A stretch of DNA of 32,626 bases from JBHGYD01 sp041920415 (GTDB lineage: Bacteria > Bacillota > Bacilli > Bacillales > Anoxybacillaceae), in contig JBHGYD010000018.1 of assembly GCA_041920415.1 (NCBI GenBank), positions 1 through 32,626 of the forward strand, written 5' to 3'. The notes beneath the pieces are model-generated. The model saw only the letters and a list, made by a program, of their open reading frames with translations, was not told where the DNA came from and made no database searches. The translations under genes and the position numbers were made by a program. Each line of letters starts with the position of its first letter. Position 1 is the first letter of the stretch. Positions 1 through 7,748 of the stretch are shown here, in pieces.

Positions 1-217
1 TCGAATGGGGAAACTCCAGAAAGAAATAGTGGAGAATTGCCTGTAGTCCCATCTTACACAAAACCCTTGGGAACTCGTATTGGAGCTCCCAAGGGCTCAA
101 ACGTTTATATCAACGATCCGAATTTCTACGTCAAACTTAATTGAACCGCCGTATACCGCACGGTACGTACGGTGGTGTGAGAGGTCGGGGGTTAGTCGCC
201 CCCTCCTACTCGATTAT
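1..217 (+). mobile_element. 3' end of a group II intron (domains IV end, V and VI)
   Basis: The segment folds as the catalytic end of a group II intron. Domain V is at about 144-177: a 9-bp lower stem (145-153 with 168-176, one G-U pair), a two-base CG bulge at 166-167, a 4-bp upper stem and the tetraloop GCAC at 158-161. Domain VI is at about 179-211, with stems 179-181/209-211, 182-184/205-207 and 187-191/199-203. This leaves A208 bulged as the expected branch point, so the 3' splice site would follow the AT at 216-217. A further hairpin (CCCTTGGGA arm) lies at about 64-95, probably in domain IV. Frame 1 is open from the window edge to a TGA at 142-144. It may be the tail of the intron-encoded reverse transcriptase/maturase or chance, since it runs through structured RNA. 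The rest of the element is outside the window. Confidence 0.8.
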
Positions 218-220
218 TCA

Positions 221-255
221 TAAAAACAGGCGCAGCGTTTGGATCACGCTGCGCC
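221..255 (-). terminator. speA intrinsic terminator
   Basis: A perfect 10-bp stem (GGCGCAGCGT at 229-238 with 246-255) has a 7-base loop. Read on the minus strand it is followed by five T residues (222-226), in the right place to end the speA transcript. The group II intron boundary lies only a few bases beyond the T run. Confidence 0.85.
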
Positions 256-263
256 TTCAAATG

Positions 264-1736
264 TTATTTGATTGGTTTATGTTCTTTAATGACACGTAAT
301 GTTTGTAACGTATCATCTTCCGGTCCTTGTACTGGTAAGCCGACTTCCAAATTCTTTTTAATGTAATTTAAATTATCTTGTGTAATGATTTCACCAGGAA
401 TAAAAATTGGAATGCCCGGTGGATATACCATAATAAATTCTGCAATGATTCGTCCGGCAGATTCGTCAAACGGTACGACTTCTGTTTCGGCATAAAACGC
501 ATCTCGCGGTGTTAAGGCGAGGACAGGAATGTCTGGCAACAATACTTTCGGCTTTACTCCGATATTTGCCTGGTGACGAAACTCTTCGGATAAATGGCGA
601 AGAGCGGTCACTAAAGTATTCGTTTCTTTTTCTGTATCTCCCGGTGTAATGATACATAAAATGTTGTACAAGTCGGATAACTCCACTTCGATATTATACA
701 TTTCGCGTAACCATTTCTCGACATCGTACCCGGTTAAGCCAAGTTCTTTCACCGAGATAATTAATTTTGTCGGGTCATAATCGTACGTAGCTTTTGTTCC
801 TAAAATTTCTTTCCCGACGCAATATAGATGTGGAATTTGGTTGATTTGTTTGCGAGTTTCCTCAGCGAGGCGAATCGCTTTTTCTGCTAACGCACGTCCT
901 TCGGTTGCAAGACGTTTGCGAGCGACGTCTAATGAGGCTAACAACAAATACGAAGTCGACGTCGTCGTTAACATACTTAAAATCGCTTGAACGCGTTTTG
1001 CGGAAACAAGACCTTCACGAACGTTTAAAATCGAGCTTTGTGTCATCGAACCGCCCAGCTTATGGACGCTTGTTGCTGCCATATCTGCTCCTGCTTGCAT
1101 CGCTGAAAGCGGCAAGTCTTCATGAAAGTGAATATGCACTCCATGCGCTTCATCGACAAGGACAGGAACGTGATAAGAGTGGGCGATTTCAACGATTTTT
1201 TTCAAATCTCCGGCAATGCCGAAGTAAGTTGGATTAATGACGAGAACCCCTTTTGCATCGGGATGTTGCTTTAACGCCTTTTCCACAGATTCCGGTGTAA
1301 TTCCATGAGAAATACCAAGTTCTTTATCAACTTCTGGATGAATAAAAATAGGCGTCGCTCCTGAAAAAACGATGGCTGACATAACGGATTTATGAACGTT
1401 GCGTGGCACGATAATTTTATCGCCAGGACCCGCAACAGACATCACCATCGTCATGATCGCTCCGCTTGTTCCTTGCACAGAAAAAAATGTATAATCGGCA
1501 CCAAAAGCTTCCGCAGCTAGCTCTTGAGCGCGCTTAATCATGCCTTTCGGTTGATGTAAATCATCTAATGGACCGATGTTAATTAAATCAATGGCCAAAG
1601 CGTTTTCACCGATAAAATCGCGAAATTGCGGATCCATTCCCGCCCCCTTTTTATGGCCAGGAATATGAAATTGAATGGGGTTTTTTTTCATATGTTCTAA
1701 TAGTCCGGTAAATAACGGTGTTTCAAACTGTGACAA
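264..1736 (-). CDS. speA: Arginine/lysine/ornithine decarboxylase, PLP fold type I (SpeA/YaaO family)
   Basis: This is a PLP-dependent amino acid decarboxylase close to B. subtilis SpeA, the biosynthetic arginine decarboxylase that makes agmatine for spermidine synthesis. The 490 residues match the family length. The PLP lysine is Lys226 in the SVHKLGG motif, with the cofactor-contacting DEAH at 195-198 and a substrate/PLP loop near residues 86-92 (SVQGTSG). A small C-terminal decarboxylase domain follows. I chose the TTG at 1736 because it sits 7-8 bases after the Shine-Dalgarno GAGGTGTGAGG and gives the family N-terminus MSQFETPLFTG. An ATG further upstream would add 26 unrelated residues and would overlap the -10 element. 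The gene is transcribed alone, with a promoter at 1779-1806 and a terminator at 221-255. Arginine specificity over lysine or ornithine is inferred from the SpeA likeness. Confidence 0.93.
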   Translation of the reverse strand: MSQFETPLFTGLLEHMKKNPIQFHIPGHKKGAGMDPQFRDFIGENALAIDLINIGPLDDLHQPKGMIKRAQELAAEAFGADYTFFSVQGTSGAIMTMVMSVAGPGDKIIVPRNVHKSVMSAIVFSGATPIFIHPEVDKELGISHGITPESVEKALKQHPDAKGVLVINPTYFGIAGDLKKIVEIAHSYHVPVLVDEAHGVHIHFHEDLPLSAMQAGADMAATSVHKLGGSMTQSSILNVREGLVSAKRVQAILSMLTTTSTSYLLLASLDVARKRLATEGRALAEKAIRLAEETRKQINQIPHLYCVGKEILGTKATYDYDPTKLIISVKELGLTGYDVEKWLREMYNIEVELSDLYNILCIITPGDTEKETNTLVTALRHLSEEFRHQANIGVKPKVLLPDIPVLALTPRDAFYAETEVVPFDESAGRIIAEFIMVYPPGIPIFIPGEIITQDNLNYIKKNLEVGLPVQGPEDDTLQTLRVIKEHKPIK

Positions 1737-1778
1737 TGCTTCCTCACACCTCTTTTTGCATAAAAATAAAACAAATGC

Positions 1779-1806
1779 ATTATAGCACTTATTTTTTCTT
1801 TTGCAA
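1779..1806 (-). promoter_or_regulatory. Sigma-A promoter of speA
   Basis: On the minus strand there is a -35 TTGCAA (1801-1806), a 16-base spacer and a consensus -10 TATAAT (1779-1784) preceded by an extended -10 TGC. It lies about 45 bases upstream of the TTG start of speA. Confidence 0.65.
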
Positions 1807-1896
1807 AGAATCATTTTTTGTAATAAACGATGGGAAACAGGAAAATAGGCAAGCAGACGCGAAACATATTATACTGATACAAGGGAGGGATAAAAT

Positions 1897-2856
1897 ATGA
1901 ATTGGAAAACAAGAGTAACAGAATTGCTTGGTATTGAATATCCAATTATTCAAGGAGGGCTTGCTTATTTAGCATATGCGGACTTGGCAGCTGCTGTTTC
2001 AAACGCAGGAGGGTTAGGACAAATTACGGCCATGTCATTAGCAACACCGGAACAATTGCGTGAGGAAATAAAAAAAGTGAAAGAGAAAACCGACCGCCCG
2101 TTTGGCGTGAACTTTGCGATTGGACAGCACGACCGACCATTTGCTCATATGCTTGAAGTGGCGATCGAAGAAAATGTTCCTGTTGTATCGGTAACAGGAG
2201 GGAATCCTGCTCCGTTTTTTGAACAGCTAAAAGGGGTGAAGGTGAAAAAGCTAGTGCTTGTCGCTGCTGTTCGCCAAGCCGTGAAAGCGGAGGAATTAGG
2301 GGCCGATGCGGTGATGGTCGTCGGTCAAGAAGGGGGCGGACATTTAGGAAAATATGATATCGGAACATTTGTGTTAATTCCGAAAGTCGTCGATTCCGTG
2401 TCAATTCCGGTCATTGCTTCTGGAGGAATTGGAGATGGACGCGGCTTAATGGCAGCATTAGCGCTCGGGGCCGAAGGAATTGAAATGGGCACGCGGTTTA
2501 TTGCAACGAAAGAATGTGTTCATGCCCACCCATTGTATAAAGAAATGTTAGTAAAAGGCTCAGAATATGATACGGTCGTCATTAAGCGAAGTTTAGGTGC
2601 ACCAGGAAGGGCGATTGCAAATGAGTGGACGGAGAAAATTTTACAAATCGAAGAGCAAGGTGGCACGTATGAGCAATTAAAAGAATACATAAGTGGGGAG
2701 GCGAATCGCCGGTTTATTTATGAAGGGAAAACAAATGAAGGATTCGCGTGGGCAGGACAAGTGATGGGACTCATTCATGATGTTCCGACGGTAGAAGAAT
2801 TATTTGCGCGAATGATTAAGGAAGCGGAACAAATTCGAAACCGATGGGCAAACTAA
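1897..2856 (+). CDS. NAD(P)H-dependent flavin oxidoreductase / nitronate monooxygenase family (FabK-like)
   Basis: This 319-residue TIM-barrel flavoprotein belongs to the 2-nitropropane dioxygenase (nitronate monooxygenase) / FabK superfamily. FMN-binding signatures are visible in order: IIQGGLAYLA near residue 18, NAGGLGQI near 36, VVGQEGGGH near 142, the phosphate-binding ASGGIGDGRG near 175 and EMGTRF near 196. Members either oxidise alkyl nitronates or act as enoyl-ACP reductase II, and sequence reading alone cannot separate the two. The QEGGGH histidine fits the usual catalytic or FMN-contact position. The ATG at 1897 follows the ribosome-binding site GGGAGG at 8 bases. The gene is divergent from speA, and yktA begins about 30 bases downstream, so the two may be co-transcribed. 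No fatty-acid synthesis genes are nearby, so a detoxifying role is slightly favoured. Confidence 0.87.
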   Translation: MNWKTRVTELLGIEYPIIQGGLAYLAYADLAAAVSNAGGLGQITAMSLATPEQLREEIKKVKEKTDRPFGVNFAIGQHDRPFAHMLEVAIEENVPVVSVTGGNPAPFFEQLKGVKVKKLVLVAAVRQAVKAEELGADAVMVVGQEGGGHLGKYDIGTFVLIPKVVDSVSIPVIASGGIGDGRGLMAALALGAEGIEMGTRFIATKECVHAHPLYKEMLVKGSEYDTVVIKRSLGAPGRAIANEWTEKILQIEEQGGTYEQLKEYISGEANRRFIYEGKTNEGFAWAGQVMGLIHDVPTVEELFARMIKEAEQIRNRWAN

Positions 2857-2889
2857 CGATGCCTATTTCCAATAAGCGAGGTGTCATTG

Positions 2890-3162
2890 ATGAATTATTC
2901 GTACCCAATTTCTTACGATTGGACAACGCAAGAAATTATTGACGTCATTAAATTTTTTGAAGCGGTTGAAATCGTATACGAAAAAGGAATGGAACGCGAA
3001 CAACTGATGAACGTTTACCGGCGTTTTAAAGAAATTGTCCCAAGCAAAAGTGAGGAAAAAAAATTATGTGACGAATTTGAAAAAACGAGCGGCTATTCCT
3101 CTTATGGTGTTGTTAAAAAAGCGAAAGAAGCCCAAAATGGAGATTTTATTAAAATGGAATAA
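2890..3162 (+). CDS. yktA: UPF0223 family protein YktA
   Basis: This 90-residue cytoplasmic protein has the UPF0223 (DUF1797-like helical) signature: an N-terminal SYDWTTQEIIDV segment, a central YRRFKEIVPSKSEEK motif and GYSSYGVVKKAKEA near the C-terminus. The function is unknown, and it is conserved across Bacillus next to speA. I placed the start at the ATG at 2890 because the GAGGTG ribosome-binding site (2879-2884) precedes it at 6 bases. A GTG at 2881 lies inside that site. There is no signal peptide or membrane segment. It follows the flavin oxidoreductase gene closely and no terminator lies between them. Confidence 0.88.
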   Translation: MNYSYPISYDWTTQEIIDVIKFFEAVEIVYEKGMEREQLMNVYRRFKEIVPSKSEEKKLCDEFEKTSGYSSYGVVKKAKEAQNGDFIKME

Positions 3163-3317
3163 GAAATGTTCATTATGCGTAAATACCAATAGACGAACAC
3201 ACAAATTTGTTGCATAGTCCCCTTTCCTGACATAATATATATAAACAAAAAATATCAGAAAATTTCGCGATTTAGTTCGGTGGCTTCGAGAACGATATGG
3301 AAAGGGGACCTGTGCTG

Positions 3318-3506
3318 ATGAAAAAAACGGTGAATTCGCTAAAGCGGATGGATGGAGAGAAACGGATGGCAGTATTGCGACTTGAGGTCGATTATGAATT
3401 GTCGACTCTTTATGAGGCGATGATGGAAAACGATGAAGAAAAGAAAAAAGAATGTAAACGGAAATTAGAGAAACTACGCCAAGAGTTAATGCGTCTTCAA
3501 GTATAA
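3318..3506 (+). CDS. Small highly charged helical protein, unknown function
   Basis: This is a predicted 62-residue protein that I do not recognise. It is rich in Lys, Arg and Glu, almost certainly all-helical, and the last 30 residues (NDEEKKKECKRKLEKLRQEL region) look like a coiled coil, with one cysteine. The start is the ATG at 3318, about 10 bases after AAGGGG. A GTG at 3312 and an ATG at 3297 are in frame but fit the ribosome-binding site less well. A hairpin terminator at 3521 follows at once, so it is a small transcription unit of its own or the end of the yktA unit. The 155 bases before it are AT-rich with no convincing sigma-A promoter. Confidence 0.6.
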   Translation: MKKTVNSLKRMDGEKRMAVLRLEVDYELSTLYEAMMENDEEKKKECKRKLEKLRQELMRLQV

Positions 3507-3520
3507 TGGAACATTCATGG

Positions 3521-3549
3521 CGAACCAAACCAAACGGTTCGTTTTTTCT
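3521..3549 (+). terminator. Intrinsic terminator after the small charged protein gene
   Basis: Stem CGAACC (3521-3526) pairs with GGTTCG (3536-3541) across a 9-base loop, followed by a T-rich tract. It sits 15 bases after the stop codon. Confidence 0.7.
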
Positions 3550-3702
3550 TGCTAGACATTGCGAATATCCCTATTCTATTTTATATTTGTACATATCTTT
3601 TCTATCGTTTATTTTTTGACAAATGGTAGATGGTTGACAAAGAACTTGTGAGGAAAAATACGAGATGGAAAACGTTACGATTCCATCGTAGGAGGTATAA
3701 AA

Positions 3703-4497
3703 ATGGATGAGAAATGGAAGAAAATTGATCAATATGCACAAAAATGGATAAAAGAAGCAGGAACACGTATTAAAGCGACGTTTGAGAAAGAGCTAACGAT
3801 TCAAACGAAAACGGACCGAAAAGATTTAGTAACGAATGTCGACCGTGAAACAGAACAGTTTTTTATTGAGAGGATTAAAGAAACGTTTCCTGACCATCAT
3901 GTGCTTGGGGAAGAAGGATTTGGTGATGAATTATCGGCGTTAGATGGCGTTGTATGGATTATTGATCCGATTGATGGGACGATGAATTTTATTCATCAAC
4001 AGCGAAATTTCGCGATTTCGATTGGAATTTTTGAAGATGGAGTCGGAATGCTCGGCTATGTGTATGATGTTGTTCATGATGAATTATATTACGCACAGAA
4101 AGGAGAAGGAGCTTTTCTTAACGATAAGCCGCTTCCACGCTTGCAACCTGTGCCGATTTCAGAAGCGATTATTTCTCTTAATGCGACATGGGTGACGGAA
4201 AATAAGCGAATCGACCCAAATGTGTTAGCTCCGCTCATTAAAGAAGTGCGCGGAACACGTTCATACGGTTCGGCTGCCCTTGAAATGGCTTATATAGCTG
4301 CTGGTCGCTTAGATGCGTACATAACGATGAGATTGTCTCCATGGGATTTTGCCGGTGGACTTGTGATTGTGGAGGAAGTTGGTGGTATTGTAACCAATTT
4401 ATATGGCGAATCGCTTGATTTACTTGGACAAAATTCTGTGTTTGTGTCTAAACCAGGATTACATGAGGAAATTTTAAATAAATACATACGCAGATGA
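3703..4497 (+). CDS. suhB: Inositol monophosphatase family protein (SuhB/YktC)
   Basis: This 264-residue enzyme belongs to the Mg2+-dependent, Li+-sensitive phosphatase superfamily. The metal-binding motifs are present: GEE at 69-71, the hallmark DPIDGT at 88-93, and the C-terminal SPWDFAGG signature near residue 213, whose Asp binds the third metal. The family hydrolyses myo-inositol phosphates and related substrates such as sugar phosphates, NADP or PAP, so the physiological substrate is not fixed by sequence. B. subtilis YktC is the positional orthologue. The ATG follows GTAGGAGGT at 6-7 bases. Two TTGACA sequences lie at 3617 and 3634 but neither has a good -10 partner. A strong bidirectional terminator separates it from ylaF. 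Confidence 0.92.
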   Translation: MDEKWKKIDQYAQKWIKEAGTRIKATFEKELTIQTKTDRKDLVTNVDRETEQFFIERIKETFPDHHVLGEEGFGDELSALDGVVWIIDPIDGTMNFIHQQRNFAISIGIFEDGVGMLGYVYDVVHDELYYAQKGEGAFLNDKPLPRLQPVPISEAIISLNATWVTENKRIDPNVLAPLIKEVRGTRSYGSAALEMAYIAAGRLDAYITMRLSPWDFAGGLVIVEEVGGIVTNLYGESLDLLGQNSVFVSKPGLHEEILNKYIRR

Positions 4498-4528
4498 AAT
4501 CGGGACAAGCTTTTTGTTTGTCCCGATT
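4498..4528. terminator. Bidirectional terminator between suhB and ylaF
   Basis: An 11-bp perfect stem (AATCGGGACAA, 4498-4508, with 4518-4528) has a 9-base loop and serves the convergent suhB and ylaF genes. It overlaps the ylaF stop codon by two bases. Confidence 0.8.
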
Positions 4529-4712
4529 ATAATGACCCTTTTTCGCGCATTCGTTTTTTCGTCGCAAATCCCATTCCCATAATAATTGTTAGAGCAATAA
4601 TGGAACCGATGATGCCAAGAACACTTTGTTCAGCGATAAAAATGCCAATGGCCATAATCGAAGATGCGGCTAATATAGCAAACAACAAAAATACCGGTTG
4701 AAACGATTTCAT
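4527..4712 (-). CDS. ylaF: YlaF-like small membrane protein (DUF5325)
   Basis: This 61-residue protein has two predicted transmembrane helices (about residues 7-26 and 31-49) and a positively charged C-terminal tail (KKRMREK), which predicts a cytoplasmic C-terminus. It matches B. subtilis YlaF in size, topology and position next to typA. The function is unknown. The ATG at 4712 follows GAAAGGGG at a good distance. It is convergent with suhB and divergent from typA. Confidence 0.78.
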   Translation of the reverse strand: MKSFQPVFLLFAILAASSIMAIGIFIAEQSVLGIIGSIIALTIIMGMGFATKKRMREKGSL

Positions 4713-4791
4713 TGGAATCCCCTTTCTGCGTTACACTTGCTTCTTCTTTAAGTCTACACGAAAACATTCCGCTTTTCTATTCTCTTTATGA

Positions 4792-4797
4792 TATAAT
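4792..4797 (+). promoter_or_regulatory. Putative -10 element of the typA promoter
   Basis: A consensus TATAAT lies 35 bases upstream of the typA start. The best -35 is weak (TTCCGC at 4767, 19-base spacing), so only the -10 is marked. Confidence 0.4.
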
Positions 4798-4831
4798 AAA
4801 CGAGCTATTATAAACATAGGAGTGGACGATA

Positions 4832-6673
4832 GTGAAAAGGCGAAATGATCTTCGAAACATCGCGATTATCGCCCATGTTGACCATGGGAAAACGACATTA
4901 GTCGATCAATTGTTACGCCAATCTGGAACGTTTCGCGTCAATGAACATGTACAAGAGCGAGCGTTAGACCGTAACGATTTAGAGAGAGAACGTGGTATTA
5001 CGATTTTAGCAAAAAATACAGCGATTCATTATAAAGATACGCGCATTAATATTTTAGATACGCCAGGGCATGCTGATTTCGGTGGAGAAGTCGAGCGAAT
5101 TATGCGTATGGTCGATGGCGTTTTGCTTGTCGTTGACGCGTATGAAGGATGTATGCCGCAAACGCGTTTTGTATTGAAAAAAGCGCTCGAGCAACAGTTA
5201 ACCCCGATTGTCGTCGTTAATAAAATTGACCGCGAGTTTGCTCGTCCAGAGGAAGTTGTTGACGAGGTTATTGATTTATTTATTGAATTAGGAGCGTCAG
5301 AGGAACAACTTGATTTTCCTGTCGTGTATACATCGGCGTTACATGGGACGGCGAGTTTAAATCCACACGAGCAAGATCGCGATATGACGGCATTATTCGA
5401 GACAATTATTGAGCATATTCCTGCTCCGGTTGATAACCGGACAGAGCCATTGCAGTTTCAAGTAGCCCTTCTTGATTATAACGACTATGTAGGACGAATT
5501 GGCATTGGTCGCGTCTTTCGGGGCACGATGAAAGTCGGGCAACAAGTGGCATTAATGAAATTAGACGGTTCGGTTAAGACATTTCGTGTGACAAAACTGT
5601 TTGGCTTTATTGGCTTAAAACGAATCGAAATTACAGAGGCAGAAGCGGGCGATATTGTTGCTGTATCTGGGATGGAAGACATAAATGTCGGAGAAACGGT
5701 TTGTCCGATTGATCATCAAGAGGCATTGCCGGCGTTGCGTATTGATGAACCGACGTTAAAAATGACGTTTTTAGTGAACAATAGCCCATTTGCCGGACGC
5801 GAAGGAAAATATGTAACGGCACGAAAAATTGAGGAACGTCTTCGCACTCAGTTAGAGACAGACGTCAGCTTGCGTGTGGAAAATACGGATTCGCCAGATG
5901 CATGGATTGTCTCTGGACGCGGGGAGTTGCATTTATCGATTTTAATTGAAAATATGCGTCGTGAAGGATTTGAATTACAAGTATCGAAACCGGAAGTGAT
6001 TATGAAAGAAATCGATGGTGTGCTTTGCGAACCGATTGAACGTGTGCAAATTGATATTCCGGAAGAGTATACGGGGGCGATTATGGAATCGCTTGGCGTA
6101 CGTAAAGGAGAAATGGTCGATATGGTTCATAACGAAAATGGGCAAGTTCGGCTCATTTTCATGGTACCAGCACGCGGATTAATCGGTTATCGTACCGAAT
6201 TTATGTCGCTCACTCGCGGATATGGAATTTTGAATCATTCATTTGATCATTACGCACCCGCGCAGGCAGGTCAAGTCGGAGGTCGCCGTCAAGGGGTTTT
6301 AATTTCGATGGAGACAGGTAAAGCAACGACATATGGGATTATGCAAGTCGAAGATCGTGGTACGATTTTTGTTGAGCCGGGAACCGAAGTATATGAAGGA
6401 ATGATTGTTGGGGAACACACTCGCGAAAATGACTTAGTTGTTAATATTTGCAAAGTCAAGCATGCGACAAACATTCGTTCCGCTACGAAAGAACAAACCG
6501 TAGGTATGAAAAAACCACGTTTGATGACATTAGAAGAAGCTCTTGAATATTTAAATGATGATGAATATTGTGAAGTGACACCGCAATCGATTCGTTTGCG
6601 CAAGAAAATTTTAGATAAAAATGAACGAGAAAAACTTGCGAAGAAAAAGAAAGCAGCGGAGCAAGCGAAATAA
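4832..6673 (+). CDS. typA: Translational GTPase TypA/BipA
   Basis: This 613-residue ribosome-associated GTPase acts in 50S subunit assembly and stress or cold adaptation, in the EF-G/LepA class. The G motifs are intact: G1 AHVDHGKT at 14-21, G2 RGITI near 54-58, G3 DTPGH at 76-80, G4 NKID at 130-133 and G5 SAL near 168. Beta-barrel domain II, EF-G-like domains III and V, and the BipA-specific C-terminal domain with a Lys-rich tail follow. The start is the GTG at 4832 after GGAGTGG, which gives the family N-terminus of about 10 residues before the first strand. It is the first gene of a likely operon with ylaH (14-base gap) and the next small gene. Confidence 0.97.
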   Translation: MKRRNDLRNIAIIAHVDHGKTTLVDQLLRQSGTFRVNEHVQERALDRNDLERERGITILAKNTAIHYKDTRINILDTPGHADFGGEVERIMRMVDGVLLVVDAYEGCMPQTRFVLKKALEQQLTPIVVVNKIDREFARPEEVVDEVIDLFIELGASEEQLDFPVVYTSALHGTASLNPHEQDRDMTALFETIIEHIPAPVDNRTEPLQFQVALLDYNDYVGRIGIGRVFRGTMKVGQQVALMKLDGSVKTFRVTKLFGFIGLKRIEITEAEAGDIVAVSGMEDINVGETVCPIDHQEALPALRIDEPTLKMTFLVNNSPFAGREGKYVTARKIEERLRTQLETDVSLRVENTDSPDAWIVSGRGELHLSILIENMRREGFELQVSKPEVIMKEIDGVLCEPIERVQIDIPEEYTGAIMESLGVRKGEMVDMVHNENGQVRLIFMVPARGLIGYRTEFMSLTRGYGILNHSFDHYAPAQAGQVGGRRQGVLISMETGKATTYGIMQVEDRGTIFVEPGTEVYEGMIVGEHTRENDLVVNICKVKHATNIRSATKEQTVGMKKPRLMTLEEALEYLNDDEYCEVTPQSIRLRKKILDKNEREKLAKKKKAAEQAK

Positions 6674-6687
6674 AAGGGGGGAGAACG

Positions 6688-7005
6688 ATGAATGTGGTTG
6701 AGCGACTTTCCTTTTTTGCCTCATTATATAAGGTCCATACGCAGCCGGAACAAGGAATGTGGCTTCTTTATTTTACCGTTCTTATTCTTTCTGCGATTGT
6801 TTACCGACTTGGGTTTGCGAAGAAGCTACCGTTATTAAAAAATATCATTATTTATGTGTTGCTTGCATTAGGATGTACAATTTTAACATTTTTTGCCGTG
6901 TTTTTACCGATCGCTGAAGGATTAGTTGTCGCTGCGATTATTTTAATCATTTATAAAGTTCGCTTGCACCAGTCGAAAAAACAAGAAGCCAGTGCAGACA
7001 AATAA
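6688..7005 (+). CDS. ylaH: YlaH-like membrane protein
   Basis: This 105-residue integral membrane protein has about three transmembrane helices (residues 24-42, 52-71 and 72-91), a short basic tail and a conserved N-terminal segment (VERLSFFASLYKVH). It corresponds to B. subtilis YlaH, a family of unknown function found directly after typA. The ATG is 8 bases after a strong GGGGGGAG ribosome-binding site, and the gap to the typA stop is 14 bases, so translation probably depends on the typA transcript. Confidence 0.85.
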   Translation: MNVVERLSFFASLYKVHTQPEQGMWLLYFTVLILSAIVYRLGFAKKLPLLKNIIIYVLLALGCTILTFFAVFLPIAEGLVVAAIILIIYKVRLHQSKKQEASADK

Positions 7006-7017
7006 GGCGGTGAAACA

Positions 7018-7305
7018 ATGAAATCTTTGCAAGATGCTCTTTACAACTGGCTAACGATACAAGTCGTTGCCGATGCTCGCCCTGACGATCAAGCCGCTCA
7101 AGAAACTGCTGCTTTTTTTGCGGAAATTTTAAAAAACGATTTTCACGTAACGAATATTCAAGTGAAAAAAGATGAAGCAATGTACATCGTTCATTATCAA
7201 AGGGAACAAGAGCAAAAAACATCCCGTTTTCCGGTTGAACTCATCGAAGTAATGTTAGAGCAAATGAAGAGCGAGCCAGAGAAATATACGAACTATCCAA
7301 CATGA
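7018..7305 (+). CDS. Conserved hypothetical protein, third gene of the typA operon
   Basis: This 95-residue soluble protein is one I cannot assign. It begins with MKSLQDALYNWLTIQVV, has an acidic middle and an alternating pattern in residues 45-62 (FHVTNIQVKKDEAMYIVHY) that suggests a small alpha/beta fold, and ends EKYTNYPT. It starts 12 bases after ylaH with a good GGCGGTG ribosome-binding site and is closed by the terminator at 7311. It is therefore the last gene of the typA-ylaH unit. There is no signal peptide and no cysteine. Confidence 0.8.
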   Translation: MKSLQDALYNWLTIQVVADARPDDQAAQETAAFFAEILKNDFHVTNIQVKKDEAMYIVHYQREQEQKTSRFPVELIEVMLEQMKSEPEKYTNYPT

Positions 7306-7310
7306 AAAGA

Positions 7311-7347
7311 AAGCACCAAGCTACGTTAGCTCGGTGCTTCTTTCATA
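7311..7347 (+). terminator. Terminator of the typA operon
   Basis: An 11-bp stem with one A-C mismatch (AGCACCAAGCT arm and AGCTCGGTGCT arm) is followed by TTCTTTC, 6 bases after the stop codon. Confidence 0.75.
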
Positions 7348-7416
7348 GACATAAGTTCGTTGCATGTCACGTTTTTTCTTACAATCAATTCGGAGACGCT
7401 TCTATTTTTTTAATTC

Positions 7417-7617
7417 CTACCATTCATCCTCAGACGTTTTTGAACGATAAATGCGAAATTTTCCTGTCGCAAGGCGCGCTTTTGTTTTTTCGGCAATGCG
7501 TTCATAACATTGCTCACACATATACGTGTGAATCGGGCGGTTGCGCAACCGTTTTGCAAGTAGTGATTCATCATCAATAACATTGATTTGATCGCAAAGA
7601 ACACATTTTACTCTCAT
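7417..7617 (-). CDS. ylaI: YlaI-like zinc-ribbon protein (DUF2197)
   Basis: This 66-residue protein has two CxxC knuckles, CVLC near residues 5-8 and CEQC near 39-42, which predict one structural zinc site. A basic region follows (KTKARLATGKFRIYRSK). It matches B. subtilis YlaI (DUF2197), a family of unknown function. The start is the ATG at 7617 because GAGGTG precedes it at 4-5 bases, while upstream in-frame ATGs lie at or before that site. It is convergent with the typA operon. Confidence 0.83.
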   Translation of the reverse strand: MRVKCVLCDQINVIDDESLLAKRLRNRPIHTYMCEQCYERIAEKTKARLATGKFRIYRSKTSEDEW

Positions 7618-7748
7618 CGTACACCTCATCATTTCAAATCCATCAGCTTCTTTACGTTATTATATCATGCTTTGTTTATTTTTCCTTTCAATTTTTGAAC
7701 AAAATAGGTATGATAAAACATATAAACATCGTTTTGGGGGGGTTTTTC

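Noticed and set aside
1..144. Frame 1 open reading frame as a definite maturase C-terminus
   Set aside because: It has only 47 codons, runs through a strong RNA hairpin at 64-95 and stops at the first base of domain V. It is kept as a possibility within the intron feature, not as a gene.
905..1237. A 110-codon plus-strand frame inside speA
   Set aside because: It is antisense to conserved PLP-enzyme codons, with no start signal.
3231..3239. CATAATATA, resembling a sigma-K -10 element, upstream of the 62-residue protein gene
   Set aside because: The stretch is a run of alternating A and T with no matching -35. Chance is the simpler explanation.
3617..3660. Two TTGACA hexamers upstream of suhB
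   Set aside because: No acceptable -10 lies 16-18 bases after either one, so no promoter is called.
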